From: Terrabacter sp. 28
GTDB taxonomy: Bacteria > Actinomycetota > Actinomycetes > Actinomycetales > Dermatophilaceae
Direction of reading: 5' to 3'
NCBI GenBank assembly: GCA_000955875.1
Contig: JYOE01000005.1
Coordinates: forward strand, 5,186 to 62,327
DNA: 57,142 nucleotides
Shown here: positions 36,838 through 46,131 of the stretch, in pieces
Position numbering within the stretch: position 1 is the stretch's first letter
Layout of the letters: every line of letters starts with the position of its first letter
Translations under genes and position numbers: made by a program
Notes under the pieces: model-generated
The model's database searches: none
What the model saw: only the letters and a program-made list of their open reading frames with translations
Told to the model about the DNA's origin: nothing

Positions 36838-37260
36838 ACCCAACCGACCACTCCGAGCCGTGAGGTGGGCCGATCCCACCGCGCAGCAGCCCTGCTCACG
36901 CTTGTCGAGGCCCTCGTCGTCCTCGGCTTCGCCGCCTTCTACGTCTACGAGATGGTGACGGGCGCCACAGACGACCTGACGCGGGCGGCCACGTCGGGAG
37001 CACTCATCCTGGTCTTCGGGATCGCGCTGCTGGCCCTCGCCAGGGCGTGGGCAAGGGCGTCGCAGTGGGCACGCACCCCGACGGTGCTGTGGAACGCGCT
37101 GCTGCTGCCGGTCGCGTGGTCGCTGCACGAGTCCGAGCGCGACGCGGTCGCGCTGGCCGTCGCCGCGGTCGCCGTGGCGAGCATCGTGGCCGCGCTGTCG
37201 AGCCCGGGTCGGCACGACGAGGTGGACGGGGCGGACGCGGAGACCGACGTCGTCAGCTGA
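36835..37260 (+). CDS. Small membrane protein, four helices
   Basis: 141-residue protein with four hydrophobic helices (about 18-40, 50-70, 80-97, 103-122): AALLTLVEALVVLGFAAFYVY, TSGALILVFGIALLALARAW, LLLPVAWSL, AVAAVAVASIVAAL. Tail is acidic. Family not recognised; small four-helix proteins of this kind are frequent in actinobacteria. The stop codon overlaps the stop of the convergent SGNH gene by 8 bp. Confidence 0.78.
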   Translation: MTQPTTPSREVGRSHRAAALLTLVEALVVLGFAAFYVYEMVTGATDDLTRAATSGALILVFGIALLALARAWARASQWARTPTVLWNALLLPVAWSLHESERDAVALAVAAVAVASIVAALSSPGRHDEVDGADAETDVVS

Positions 37261-38107
37261 TCGAGAGCCAGTCGTTCCAGCCGTTGTGCAGGACGAGCCA
37301 GGCGATGAGGCCGTAGCCGGCCTGCCCGGGGTGTGCGCGGTCGGGACTCGCCGCCAGGTCGGCCATCCACTGGTCGTGCGTGGCGAGCGGCCGGAAGCAG
37401 TCGACGTAGGTGATGCCGCGCCGCGCACAGACGTCGGCCTGGGCCTCGGCCAGGGCCTCGATGCGGCGGTTGAGGTCGTCGTCGAGCGTCGGCGTCAGCC
37501 CCACCACGAAGACGCCGATGCCGGCGTTGGTGGCCTCGTCGAGCACGTTGGCGAGGTTGAGCCGCGACCGGGCCATGGTCATGCCCGAGAGCACGTCGTT
37601 GGTGCCGACCGACAGCACGAGGCGGCGCTCGCTGCGGCCCTTCCAGCGCGGGTGGCACTCCGCCCCCCAGCGCGTCACCACGTCGCCCGAGGTGTTGCCC
37701 CGCACGCCGAGGTTGTATGCCGTCAGGTCGAGGTCGGGGTGCTGTGTGCGAGCCACGACGCGACCGACCCAGCCCAGGCCCTTGGGGTCGCCGTAGCCGG
37801 CCGTCATCGAGGCGCCGACGAAGACCATCCCGACGTCGCGCAGGCCCTCGGCGACCGTGAACTCGGCGCTCGGCGTGTAGTACGGGTCGTCCGCGACGGG
37901 CGGCGCCGCCGGGGACGGCGGGGCGGGGGCGGGTGCGGCAGGGTCGGGCGGTGCGGCGTCGTCGGGGGCCGGCGCGGCGGCATACCGACCGGGGGCGTCG
38001 TCGGTGAACTGGGTGTGGGACGACGGGTAGGCCGGTCCCACGCCATAGGGCTCGCGCGGGGCCTCGGGGGACCGGGTGGCGTGCGGCCCGGTGTTGCGGT
38101 CTCTCAC
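37253..38107 (-). CDS. SGNH/GDSL-type hydrolase with proline-rich N-terminus
   Basis: 284-residue protein. The first about 80 residues are Pro/Ala/Asp-rich and disordered; the SGNH domain follows: block I FVGASMTAGYG (Ala replaces Asp of GDS), Gly in GVRGNTSGDV, Asn in SVGTNDVL, and the Asp-x-x-His motif in PDRAHPGQ. No signal peptide is visible. GTG 38107 is 4 nt after the stop of the DUF6104 gene, which fixes the start and suggests a shared transcript. Substrate unknown; second SGNH protein in this window, not a close copy of that at 24626. Confidence 0.85.
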   Translation of the reverse strand: MRDRNTGPHATRSPEAPREPYGVGPAYPSSHTQFTDDAPGRYAAAPAPDDAAPPDPAAPAPAPPSPAAPPVADDPYYTPSAEFTVAEGLRDVGMVFVGASMTAGYGDPKGLGWVGRVVARTQHPDLDLTAYNLGVRGNTSGDVVTRWGAECHPRWKGRSERRLVLSVGTNDVLSGMTMARSRLNLANVLDEATNAGIGVFVVGLTPTLDDDLNRRIEALAEAQADVCARRGITYVDCFRPLATHDQWMADLAASPDRAHPGQAGYGLIAWLVLHNGWNDWLSIS

Positions 38108-38111
38108 GTGC

Positions 38112-38288
38112 TCAGTCCTCGTCGTCGTCCAGCCGAGCAAGCCAGGTGGCGAGTCGCTCGATGGGCACCTCGAACTCGGGGTTGAGGTCGACGAACGTGC
38201 GCAGCTGCTCGGCCAGCCACTCGACGGTGACCTCCTCCTCGCCGCGCCGGGCCGCCAGCTCCTCGATGCCCCTGTCGGTGAAGTACAC
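38112..38288 (-). CDS. DUF6104-family small protein
   Basis: 58-residue protein, a highly conserved actinobacterial family. It starts V/MYFTDRGIEELAARRGEEE and ends LATWLARLDDDED; the tract LRTFVDLNPEFEVPIERL is the conserved core. Acidic, mostly helical, no known function. GTG 38288 lies 6 nt after TAACCT (minus strand 38300-38295), again a leaderless promoter. Upstream of the SGNH gene with a 4-nt gap. Confidence 0.9.
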   Translation of the reverse strand: MYFTDRGIEELAARRGEEEVTVEWLAEQLRTFVDLNPEFEVPIERLATWLARLDDDED

Positions 38289-38384
38289 GTGTGGAGGTTA
38301 TCGCGACTGGCCGGGGGCCCGGCGGAGGCGGGCCGGTGAGCGGTCGCACACGCGCCCAGGCGGACGGCACACGGCGGCGAGAAG

Positions 38385-38423
38385 GACGGAGGGACCCCGC
38401 CGTGGTGGCGGGGTCCCTCCGTC
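38385..38423 (-). terminator. kgd: Perfect 17-bp terminator of kgd
   Basis: Arms 38385-38401 and 38407-38423 are exactly complementary (17 bp) around loop GTGGT, 28 nt downstream of the kgd stop on the minus strand. The strongest inverted repeat in the window. It also lies upstream of DUF6104 and would insulate it. Confidence 0.9.
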
Positions 38424-38451
38424 TCGTGCACCGGCCCGAGGGCTGCCCGGG

Positions 38452-41400
38452 TCAGCGCCCGAACGCGCGCTCCATGAGCTCGGCCTGCTCGATGGCGTGC
38501 TTCTTCGACGAGCCGGTGGCCGGCGACGCGGCGGCCTTGCGCGCCACGACGCGCCACGGACGGGTCTCACCCATGCCGCACAGGTCCTCGTGCAGCCACT
38601 GCGCCATGAGCGGCCAGGCGCCCTGGTTGCGGGGCTCGTCCTGCACCCAGACCAGCTCGGCTCCGGGGTACTTCGCGACGGCGTCGACGATCTCCTGCTC
38701 GGGGATCGGGTAGAGCTGCTCGACGCGCACGATGGCGGTCGCGGTGTCGCCGCGCTTCTCACGCTCCGCGTCGAGCTCGTGCACGATCTTGCCGCTCGCG
38801 AGCAGCACGCGGGTGACGTCCTTGGTGACGCCCTCGTGGTCGGCGAGCACCGGCTGGAAGCCGCCCGTCGTGAACGCCTCGACCGGGCTGGCTGCCGCCT
38901 TGCTGCGCAGCATCGACTTCGGGGTGAAGACGACGAGGGGCGTGCGCGGGCGGGCGTAGGCCTGACGGCGCAGGAGGTGGAAGTAGCTCGCCGCGGTCGA
39001 CGGGTAGGCCACCGTCATGTTGTTCTCGGCGCACAGCTGCAGGTAGCGCTCGATGCGCGCGGAGCTGTGGTCGGGACCCTGGCCCTCGTAGCCGTGGGGG
39101 AGGAGCAGCACGACCGAGCTGCGCTGACCCCACTTCTGCTCGGAGCTGGAGATGAACTCGTCGACGATGGTCTGGGCGCCGTTGGCGAAGTCGCCGAACT
39201 GGGCCTCCCAGAGCACGAGCGCATCGGGCCGCTCGACGGAGTAGCCGTACTCGAAGCCCATCGCGGCGTACTCGGACAGCAGCGAGTCGTAGACCCAGAA
39301 CCGGGCCTGGCCCTCACCGAGGTAGAGCAGCGGCGTCCACTCCTCCGCGGTGTCCTTGTCGATGAGGACGGCGTGGCGCTGGACGAACGTGCCGCGTCGG
39401 CTGTCCTGCCCGGCGAGGCGCACCGGGGTGCCCTCCTTGAGCAGCGTGCCGAAGGCGAGCAGCTCGGCCATCGGCCAGTCGATGCCGCCGTCGTGGACCA
39501 TCGCGGCGCGCTTGTCCATGAGCTGCTTGAGCTTCGGGTGGATGGTGAAGCCCTGCGGCGGGTTGGCGAACGTCTCGCCGATGTGGACGATCTCGCTGGC
39601 CGGGACGCCCGTCTCGGTGGCCGACCGCACCGGCGCCTCGTCGTCGAGCACCTGCGCCATCGGCCGCTCCAGGCCGGCGTTGTCCGGGGCGTCGGAGTCG
39701 CGACGGTCGGCGGGCGCCGGCGTGCCGGCCGCCTGGGCCTTCTTCGCCTCGCGGGTCTCGACGAAGACGCGCTCGAGCTGCTGCTGGTAGTCGCGCAGCG
39801 CGGCCTCGGCGTCCTCGACGCTGATGTCGCCACGGCCGATGAGCGACTCGGTGTAGAGCTTGCGCACCGAACGCTTCGCCTCGATGAGGTTGTACATCAG
39901 CGGCTGGGTCATCGACGGGTCGTCGCCCTCGTTGTGCCCGCGTCGGCGGTAGCAGACGAGGTCGATGACGACGTCCTTGTTGAACTCCTGGCGGAACTCG
40001 TAGGCGAGCTCGGCGACGCGCACGCAGGCCTCGGGGTCGTCACCGTTCACGTGGAAGATCGGCGCCTGGATCATCCGGGCCACGTCGGTCGAGTACACCG
40101 AGGAGCGCGAGCTGCTCGGCGAGGTGGTGAAGCCGACCTGGTTGTTGATGACGACGTGGATCGTGCCGCCCGTGCGGTAGCCGCGCAGCTGCGAGAGGTT
40201 GAGCGTCTCGGCCACGACACCCTGGCCGGCGAACGCCGCGTCGCCGTGCAGCAGCACGGGCAGCACGGTGAACGACTCACCGGCGAGGTTGAGGCGGTCC
40301 TGCTTGGCGCGCACGATGCCCTCGAGCACCGGGTTGACCGCCTCGAGGTGCGACGGGTTGGCGGCGAGGTAGACCTTGGTCTTGCTGCCGTCCTCGGAGA
40401 CGAACTCGCCCTCGGTGCCGAGGTGGTACTTCACGTCGCCGGAGCCCTGCACGGACTTCGGGTCCTGGGTGCCCTCGAACTCGCGGAAGATCTGGCCGTA
40501 GGACTTGCCCGCGATGTTGGCCAGCACGTTGAGGCGGCCACGGTGCGGCATGCCGATGCAGACCTCGTCGAGGTTCTCGCTGGCGGCCCGGCAGAGGATG
40601 CGGTCGAGCAGCGCGATGACCGACTCGCCGCCCTCGAGCGAGAAGCGCTTCTGGCCGACGAACTTGGTCTGCAGGAACGTCTCGAACGCCTCGGCGGCGT
40701 TGAGCCGGCGCATGATGCGCATCTGCTCGTCCCGGTTGGCCTTCTCGTAGGGCCGCTCGACCTTGTCCTGGATCCACTTGCGCTGGTCGGGGTCCTGGAT
40801 GTGCATGTACTCGATGCCGACGGTGCGGCAGTAGGAGTCACGCAGGATGCCGAGGACCTTGCGCAGCTTGAGGAACGGGAAGCCGCCGAAGCCGCCGGTG
40901 GCGAACGTGCGGTCGAGGTCCCAGAGGGTCAGGCCGTGCGTCGTCACGTCGAGGTCGTGGTGGCGACGCTGCTTGTACTCGAGCGGGTCGGTGTCTGCCA
41001 TGAGGTGGCCGCGGACGCGGTACGCGTGGATGAGCTCCTGCACGCGCGCGACCTTGTTGATGTCGTCGTCGTGCGAGGAGTCGATGTCCTGGATCCACCG
41101 GACCGGCTCGTAGGGGATGCGCAGCGACTCGAAGATCTCGTCGTAGAACCGGTTCTCGCCGAGGAGCAGCTGGTGGATGATGCGCAGGAAGTCACCGCTC
41201 TGCGCGCCCTGGATGATGCGGTGGTCGTACGTCGAGGTGAGCGTGAGGATCTTGCTCACGGCGTTGCGGTTGAGCGTCTCGGTGCTCGCGCCCTGCCACT
41301 CGGCGGGGTAGTCGAGCGCACCGACGCCGATGATGGCGCCCTGGCCGGCCATGAGGCGCGGCACCGAGTGCACGGTGCCGATGCCGCCGGGGTTGGTCAG

Positions 41401-42366
41401 CGAGATCGTCGTGCCCTGGAAGTCCTCGACGGTCAGCTTGTTGTTGCGCGCCTTGCGGACCATGTCCTCGTAGGCGGTCCAGAAGTGGACGAAGTCCATC
41501 TCCTCGGCCGACTTGACCGACGGGACGACGAGGGTGCGGCTGCCGTCGGGCTTCTGCAGGTCGATGGCGAGACCGAAGTTGACGTGGGCGGGCTGCACGA
41601 GCGCCGGCTTGCCGTTCACCTCGGTGAAGCCGTTGTTCATCTCCGGCATGATCGCCAGGGCCTTGACCATGGCGTAGCCGATGAGGTGGGTGAAGCTGAC
41701 CTTGCCGCCGCGAGAGCGGGCGAGGTGGTTGTTGATGACGACACGGTTGTCGATGAGCAGCTTGGCCGGGACGGCGCGCACGCTCGTCGCGGTCGGCACC
41801 GACAGCGAGACCTCCATGTTCGACACGACCCGCGACGGGGCGCCGCGCAGCGGCGTCACGACGTCCTCGTTGACGGGACCGGTGCCCTTGACGGCGGGGA
41901 TGTCGCGCGGCTTCGGCGCCTCGGCCGACGGCTCTGCCTTCGGGTCGGACTTGGGCTCGGTCTTGGGCTCGGTCTTCGCCTCGGTGGCAGCGGGAGCAGG
42001 CTGCGCAGCCGCGGTGGCCGGAGGCTGCGCGGCAGCCTTGGGCTGTGCTGCGGTCTTCGCCTCGGCGGGCGCAGGGGCGGCCTTGGCCGGCGCGGGCGCC
42101 GGGGAGCCGTTGCTCGCCCCGTTGCTGGGCGCGGCGGCCGGCTCGGCCTTCGTCGCGGTCGCCGTGCGGCTCGGGGCCGCGCTCGTTGCCGTGCCCTTGG
42201 GCCGGCCCGAGTCGGCCTCACCCGGCCGGTAGTCCTCGAAGAACCCCCACCAGGCCTTGTCGACCGACGACTTGTCGGTCAGGTACTGCTGGTAGAGCTC
42301 GTCGACGAGCCATTCGTTCGGCCCGAACGCTGCAATCGGGTCACCGGACGTGGACTGATCGGACAC
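38452..42366 (-). CDS. kgd: Multifunctional 2-oxoglutarate decarboxylase / dehydrogenase E1-E2
   Basis: 1304-residue actinobacterial Kgd/OdhA, fusing an E2 succinyltransferase-like catalytic domain to a full 2-oxoglutarate E1 (ThDP). N-terminus [24 protein letters not shown], a Pro/Ala/Lys linker (about 50-150) in place of a lipoyl domain, E2 domain about 160-390 with the family [12 protein letters not shown] motif, and E1 with [40 protein letters not shown] and the C-terminal [11 protein letters not shown]. Feeds the TCA cycle. GTG start; -10 TATACG lies 40 nt upstream. Lone gene with its own terminator. Confidence 0.97.
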   Translation of the reverse strand: MSDQSTSGDPIAAFGPNEWLVDELYQQYLTDKSSVDKAWWGFFEDYRPGEADSGRPKGTATSAAPSRTATATKAEPAAAPSNGASNGSPAPAPAKAAPAPAEAKTAAQPKAAAQPPATAAAQPAPAATEAKTEPKTEPKSDPKAEPSAEAPKPRDIPAVKGTGPVNEDVVTPLRGAPSRVVSNMEVSLSVPTATSVRAVPAKLLIDNRVVINNHLARSRGGKVSFTHLIGYAMVKALAIMPEMNNGFTEVNGKPALVQPAHVNFGLAIDLQKPDGSRTLVVPSVKSAEEMDFVHFWTAYEDMVRKARNNKLTVEDFQGTTISLTNPGGIGTVHSVPRLMAGQGAIIGVGALDYPAEWQGASTETLNRNAVSKILTLTSTYDHRIIQGAQSGDFLRIIHQLLLGENRFYDEIFESLRIPYEPVRWIQDIDSSHDDDINKVARVQELIHAYRVRGHLMADTDPLEYKQRRHHDLDVTTHGLTLWDLDRTFATGGFGGFPFLKLRKVLGILRDSYCRTVGIEYMHIQDPDQRKWIQDKVERPYEKANRDEQMRIMRRLNAAEAFETFLQTKFVGQKRFSLEGGESVIALLDRILCRAASENLDEVCIGMPHRGRLNVLANIAGKSYGQIFREFEGTQDPKSVQGSGDVKYHLGTEGEFVSEDGSKTKVYLAANPSHLEAVNPVLEGIVRAKQDRLNLAGESFTVLPVLLHGDAAFAGQGVVAETLNLSQLRGYRTGGTIHVVINNQVGFTTSPSSSRSSVYSTDVARMIQAPIFHVNGDDPEACVRVAELAYEFRQEFNKDVVIDLVCYRRRGHNEGDDPSMTQPLMYNLIEAKRSVRKLYTESLIGRGDISVEDAEAALRDYQQQLERVFVETREAKKAQAAGTPAPADRRDSDAPDNAGLERPMAQVLDDEAPVRSATETGVPASEIVHIGETFANPPQGFTIHPKLKQLMDKRAAMVHDGGIDWPMAELLAFGTLLKEGTPVRLAGQDSRRGTFVQRHAVLIDKDTAEEWTPLLYLGEGQARFWVYDSLLSEYAAMGFEYGYSVERPDALVLWEAQFGDFANGAQTIVDEFISSSEQKWGQRSSVVLLLPHGYEGQGPDHSSARIERYLQLCAENNMTVAYPSTAASYFHLLRRQAYARPRTPLVVFTPKSMLRSKAAASPVEAFTTGGFQPVLADHEGVTKDVTRVLLASGKIVHELDAEREKRGDTATAIVRVEQLYPIPEQEIVDAVAKYPGAELVWVQDEPRNQGAWPLMAQWLHEDLCGMGETRPWRVVARKAAASPATGSSKKHAIEQAELMERAFGR

Positions 42367-42406
42367 GGCGAATGCGCCTCTTTCGTTTGGCTTGGGAGCG
42401 ACGTTT

Positions 42407-42435
42407 CGTATACAGGGGTCAAGCCTAGCCCTGAA
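42407..42435 (-). promoter_or_regulatory. kgd: Candidate kgd promoter
   Basis: On the minus strand TTCAGG (42435-42430), 17-bp spacer, TATACG (42412-42407). Transcript start near 42400, about 35 nt before the GTG; a GAGG lies 14 nt before the start codon. Confidence 0.5.
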
Positions 42436-42558
42436 CGCTCCGATACCGGACGGCGGCTCGGATGTCGAGCCGGGCCGTCGACGAGGGCTTCGTCACGTTG
42501 ACACCGGTGGCCGCCGAGCGCCCCTGTGCGGCACGGCAGCACGCGTGCGGAAGAGGCC

Positions 42559-43359
42559 TCAGCTGATGTCGGAGCGCAGTGTGCGCCACGTGCCGAGACC
42601 GGCCATGACGACGGCATACGCGGTGAGGACGAGAGCACCCGCCCACCACGAGAGCTGCTCGACCGGCTGCCCGTCGAAGCCGCCGCTCGTCGCCTCGACC
42701 ATCGCGCTCGTGGCCCGGCTCGGCAGGTACGGCGAGATGCTCTTGCCCCACTCGGTGAGGGCGAGGACGAGGCTCAGCACCGGCTCGACGATCCAGGCGA
42801 CGGCGACCGAGATGAGCAGGGCCGCGACCTGGTTCGGGATGAGGATGCCGGCGCCCAGCCCGATCATGGCCCAGAGGCCCAGGACGAGCAGGCACAGCGC
42901 GAGGGTGCGCCAGATGGACGTGTCGGCGTAGGGGGACACGCCCTTGGAGGTGAGCACGAGTGACCCGGCGCCGACGGCACCGGCCAGCGAGAGCACCCCG
43001 TAGAAGGCGCCGATGACGAGCAGCGCTGCCACCTTCGCCGCCATGACCCGCCCGCGGCGAGGGATGGCGAGGAAGGTCGCGGTGATCGTCTGGTGGCGGT
43101 ACTCGGACCCGATGGTCAGCACCCCGACGGCCAGCGTCAGCAGGTAGCCGACCTGCAGCCCACCCGTGAAGACGGCCTTGGCGATGGCCGCGTCGGTGCG
43201 CGGCGCGACCGCCCCCTGCGGGCCCTGGACGGCGTCGCTCGTGAAGAAGAAGGCGAAGAGGACGGCGAACGCGGCACCGCTCACGAGCACGGCGATCGCC
43301 ATGCCCCACCACAGGCGGGTCGTGAAGAACTTGCGCAGCTCGGCGCGTACGGCGGTCAT
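42559..43359 (-). CDS. ABC-2 type transporter permease
   Basis: 266-residue permease with about six TM helices (about 19-42, 65-85, 107-128, 146-168, 174-196, 236-256). The motif SEYRHQTITATFLAIPRRGRVMAAKVAALL is typical of ABC-2 permeases of the NatB/BcrB group. Its ATG overlaps the ATPase stop (ATGA), so the two form one exporter. Such pairs export antibiotics, ions or lipids; substrate unknown. Confidence 0.9.
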   Translation of the reverse strand: MTAVRAELRKFFTTRLWWGMAIAVLVSGAAFAVLFAFFFTSDAVQGPQGAVAPRTDAAIAKAVFTGGLQVGYLLTLAVGVLTIGSEYRHQTITATFLAIPRRGRVMAAKVAALLVIGAFYGVLSLAGAVGAGSLVLTSKGVSPYADTSIWRTLALCLLVLGLWAMIGLGAGILIPNQVAALLISVAVAWIVEPVLSLVLALTEWGKSISPYLPSRATSAMVEATSGGFDGQPVEQLSWWAGALVLTAYAVVMAGLGTWRTLRSDIS

Positions 43360-44444
43360 CGCGCGCCGCCGTCGCGTCGGCCGTCGACCCCGGCCTCGCG
43401 CTCACGCGCGTCGGGGCCCGGTTCGGCGAGCAGCGCCGGGTCGACGGGTGGGCCGCTGGGCGGTGGCAGGTCGCTCGGCGGCCCGGACGCCACCTCGTCC
43501 GCGGCCCCACCCGACTCCGCGAGGAGGTTGCGGTTGCGGAACTCCTCGCTCTCGGTGAGGTTGAAGAAGAGCTCCTCGAGGTGGGTCTGCTCCGACCGCA
43601 GCTCGTGGATCGCGACGTCGCTCGCGTGGGCGACGTCGCCGACGCTCGCGAGGTCGTCGGTCGTGACGCGGAGGCCACGGCCGGCCGCGGTCACGGTGAG
43701 CCCACGACGTCGAAGCCCCTCGGCCAGCCGGTCGGGGTCGGACGTGCGCACGTATGCCGTCGGGTTGCCCCGCAGCTCGGCGACGGTGCCCTGGGCGACC
43801 CGCTTGCCGTTGGCGATGATGACGACGTCGTCCACGGTCTGCTCGACCTCCGAGAGCATGTGGCTGGAGATGAGCAGCGTGCGCCCCTCGTCGGCGAGGT
43901 GGCGCAGGAAGCCGCGCAGCCACCGGATGCCCTCGGGGTCGAGGCCGTTCGCCGGCTCGTCGAGGATGATGACGCGGGGGTCGCCGAGCAGGGCAGCGGC
44001 GAGACCGAGCCGCTGACGCATACCCATCGAGTAGCCGCCGGCGCGCTTGCGGGCGGCGGCGGGGATGCCGACGAGCTCGAGCAGCTCGTCGACGCGCCGG
44101 TCGGGCACGCCCGCGACCGCCGCCTGCACGCGCAGGTGGTTGCGCCCCGTACGCCCGGGGTGGAAGTTCGTGGCCTCGAGCGCGGACCCGACCACCGTGA
44201 GCGGGTTGGGGATGTCGCGGTAGCGGCGGCCGTCGATCGTGGCCGTGCCGGCCGTGGCGCGGACGAGGCCGAGCAGCATGCGCAGCGTCGTCGTCTTGCC
44301 GCTGCCGTTGGGGCCAAGGAACCCGGTGACCCGACCCGGCTCGACGTCGAAGTCGAGGTGGTCGACGGCGGTGAACGAGCCGAACCGCTTGGTCAGCCCG
44401 CGCACCTCGATGCGACCGCCCCGCTCAGCTCGTGCGCCCTCCAC
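43356..44444 (-). CDS. ABC transporter ATP-binding protein
   Basis: 362-residue ATPase. Walker A GPNGSGKTTT, Q-loop around EATNFHPGRTG, signature YSMGMRQRLGLAAALLG, Walker B VIILDEPANGLDP, H-loop ISSHML. BcrA/CcmA-like family, with a 110-residue C-terminal extension (RVTTDDLASVGDVAHASDV, then a Pro-rich tail). GTG 44444 with AAAGAGGG upstream; longer in-frame upstream sequence is unrelated. Partner of the overlapping permease gene at 42559. Divergent from the CorC-type gene at 44689. Confidence 0.92.
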   Translation of the reverse strand: MEGARAERGGRIEVRGLTKRFGSFTAVDHLDFDVEPGRVTGFLGPNGSGKTTTLRMLLGLVRATAGTATIDGRRYRDIPNPLTVVGSALEATNFHPGRTGRNHLRVQAAVAGVPDRRVDELLELVGIPAAARKRAGGYSMGMRQRLGLAAALLGDPRVIILDEPANGLDPEGIRWLRGFLRHLADEGRTLLISSHMLSEVEQTVDDVVIIANGKRVAQGTVAELRGNPTAYVRTSDPDRLAEGLRRRGLTVTAAGRGLRVTTDDLASVGDVAHASDVAIHELRSEQTHLEELFFNLTESEEFRNRNLLAESGGAADEVASGPPSDLPPPSGPPVDPALLAEPGPDAREREAGVDGRRDGGAR

Positions 44445-44617
44445 CGTGCCCTCTTTCGCTCGCCCCGCCGAGACCCCTGATGCGCCCAACTCAACCACAC
44501 GGCACACGGCGGCCACAGACGGACCGGACAGAGCCGGCGGGGGCCGGCGGGGTCCCGTCGACGGCAGCCCGCCCGCACGGCCCGGGCGCTGGTGGCCTCG
44601 CCACCTGCCTGCCTCCC

Positions 44618-44623
44618 TATAGT
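44618..44623 (+). promoter_or_regulatory. -10 TATAGT upstream of the CorC operon
   Basis: TATAGT at 44618-44623, the closest match to the consensus TATAAT here; predicted start near 44630, 3 nt before an ATG at 44633. Confidence 0.55.
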
Positions 44624-44632
44624 TGGCGCACC

Positions 44633-44692
44633 ATGACGTCCATCCGAGCCCAGGTGCACGCCGTCCCGGCCCGACGGGTGGCGCGACGGTGA
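44633..44692 (+). CDS. Candidate 19-codon leader ORF coupled to the CorC gene
   Basis: ATG at 44633, 19 codons (MTSIRAQVHAVPARRVARR), stop overlapping the GTG of the next gene as GTGA (44689-44692). The downstream gene has no Shine-Dalgarno of its own, so reinitiation after this peptide is a plausible way for it to be translated. Arg/Val-rich, basic. Confidence 0.5.
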   Translation: MTSIRAQVHAVPARRVARR

Positions 44693-46131
44693 CCGAGTGG
44701 CTGCTCGTCCTGGGGGCCGTGCTGCTGACGGCGGGGACGGCGGTCTTCGTGGCCGCCGAGTTCTCGCTCGTCGCGCTCGACCGGCCGACGGTCCAGCGCG
44801 CCATCGACGAGGGCGACTCACGGGCCCGCGTCGTGCTCCAGTCGCTGAAGCAGCTCTCGACCCAGCTGTCCGCGGCGCAGGTCGGCATCACCATCACGAC
44901 CCTCGTCGTCGGCTACCTCGCACAGCCCTCGATCGGCGTGCTCGTGTCGGGACCGCTCGAGGCGTCCGGTCTGGGCGACGGCGCGGTGGAGGCGGTCTCG
45001 AGCACGATCGCCCTCGTCCTCGCGACCGTCTTCTCGATGGTCTTCGGCGAGCTGCTGCCGCAGTTCCTCGGCATCTCGGCACCGTTGTCCACGGCGAAGG
45101 TCGTCGCCCTGCCCGTACGCGTGTTCGCCGTCATCGCGAAGCCGCTCATCGTCGTGCTCAACGGGTCGGCGAACGCCTTCCTCCGCTCGCTCGGCATCGA
45201 GCCGCAGGAGGAGCTCTCCGGCGCCCGCACGCCCCAGGAGCTCGCGAGCCTCGTGCAGCGCTCCGCCGAGGCCGGCACCCTCGACGTCACCACGGCGCGC
45301 ATGCTGACGCGCTCGCTCGGCTTCGGGGAGCGCACCGCCGACGACGTCATGACCCCCCGGGTGCGCTGCACCGGCATCCACCGCGAAGAGTCCGCCGACG
45401 ACGTGCTGCGCCTGTCGCGGCGCACCGGCCACTCGCGCTTCCCCGTGCTGGGCGACGACTGGGACGACATCGACGGCGTGGTCCACGTCAAGAAGGCGAT
45501 GGCGGTGCCGCACGAGCGGCGCCGGGACGTGCCCGTCTCGGCGCTGATGTCCGAGCGGCTCGTCGTGCCCGAGACCATCCGGCTCGACCCGCTGCTGCGC
45601 CAGCTGCGCGAGGGGGGCTTCCAGATGGCCGTCGTCGTCGACGAGTACGGCGGCACGTCCGGCATCGTCACGCTCGAGGACGTCGTCGAGGAGATCGTCG
45701 GCGAGGTGTCCGACGAGCACGACCGCAGCCGGCAGGGCGGCCGTGAGCTCGTGGACGGGTCGTGGACCGTCCCGGGTCTGTGGCGTCCCGACGAGGTGCG
45801 CGACGCCTTCGACGCCGACGTCCCCGACGGGCACACCTACGAGACGATGGGCGGCTACGTCATGCACGTGCTCGGCCGGGTGCCCGTCGTCGGTGACGTC
45901 GTCGAGCTGCCCGGGTGGCGCATCAACGTCGTCGGGATGGAGGGGCGCCGGGTCGACCGGCTCCGTTTCGTGCCCGACCCCGACTCGCGGCCGGCCGCCG
46001 AGCGCGTCGTCGGCGACGACGGCGACACGGGCGACGGCGCCGCCGGTGACCCGGCAGGAAGCGGCCGGGGCGCCGCCGCACGAGCGGGCACCCGGCATAC
46101 GGCCTCCGCCGGCGAGGGGGAGCGATCGTGA
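44689..46131 (+). CDS. CNNM/CorC-family membrane transporter (hemolysin-like)
   Basis: 480-residue protein: DUF21/CNNM transmembrane domain about 1-190 (3-4 helices), two CBS domains about 210-340 (TPRVRCTGIHREESADDVL; VVVDEYGGTSGIVTLEDVVEEIVGE), and the C-terminal CorC_HlyC domain about 345-430 (VPGLWRPDEVRDAFDADVP). CNNM proteins export or regulate Mg2+/Co2+. The last 45 residues are disordered. GTG 44689 overlaps the leader ORF stop and its own stop overlaps the next gene (GTGA). Confidence 0.93.
   Translation: MTEWLLVLGAVLLTAGTAVFVAAEFSLVALDRPTVQRAIDEGDSRARVVLQSLKQLSTQLSAAQVGITITTLVVGYLAQPSIGVLVSGPLEASGLGDGAVEAVSSTIALVLATVFSMVFGELLPQFLGISAPLSTAKVVALPVRVFAVIAKPLIVVLNGSANAFLRSLGIEPQEELSGARTPQELASLVQRSAEAGTLDVTTARMLTRSLGFGERTADDVMTPRVRCTGIHREESADDVLRLSRRTGHSRFPVLGDDWDDIDGVVHVKKAMAVPHERRRDVPVSALMSERLVVPETIRLDPLLRQLREGGFQMAVVVDEYGGTSGIVTLEDVVEEIVGEVSDEHDRSRQGGRELVDGSWTVPGLWRPDEVRDAFDADVPDGHTYETMGGYVMHVLGRVPVVGDVVELPGWRINVVGMEGRRVDRLRFVPDPDSRPAAERVVGDDGDTGDGAAGDPAGSGRGAAARAGTRHTASAGEGERS

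Noticed and set aside
38146..42501. 1451-codon open frame antisense to kgd
   Set aside because: Same artefact; no recognisable motif, and Kgd on the other strand is unambiguous.
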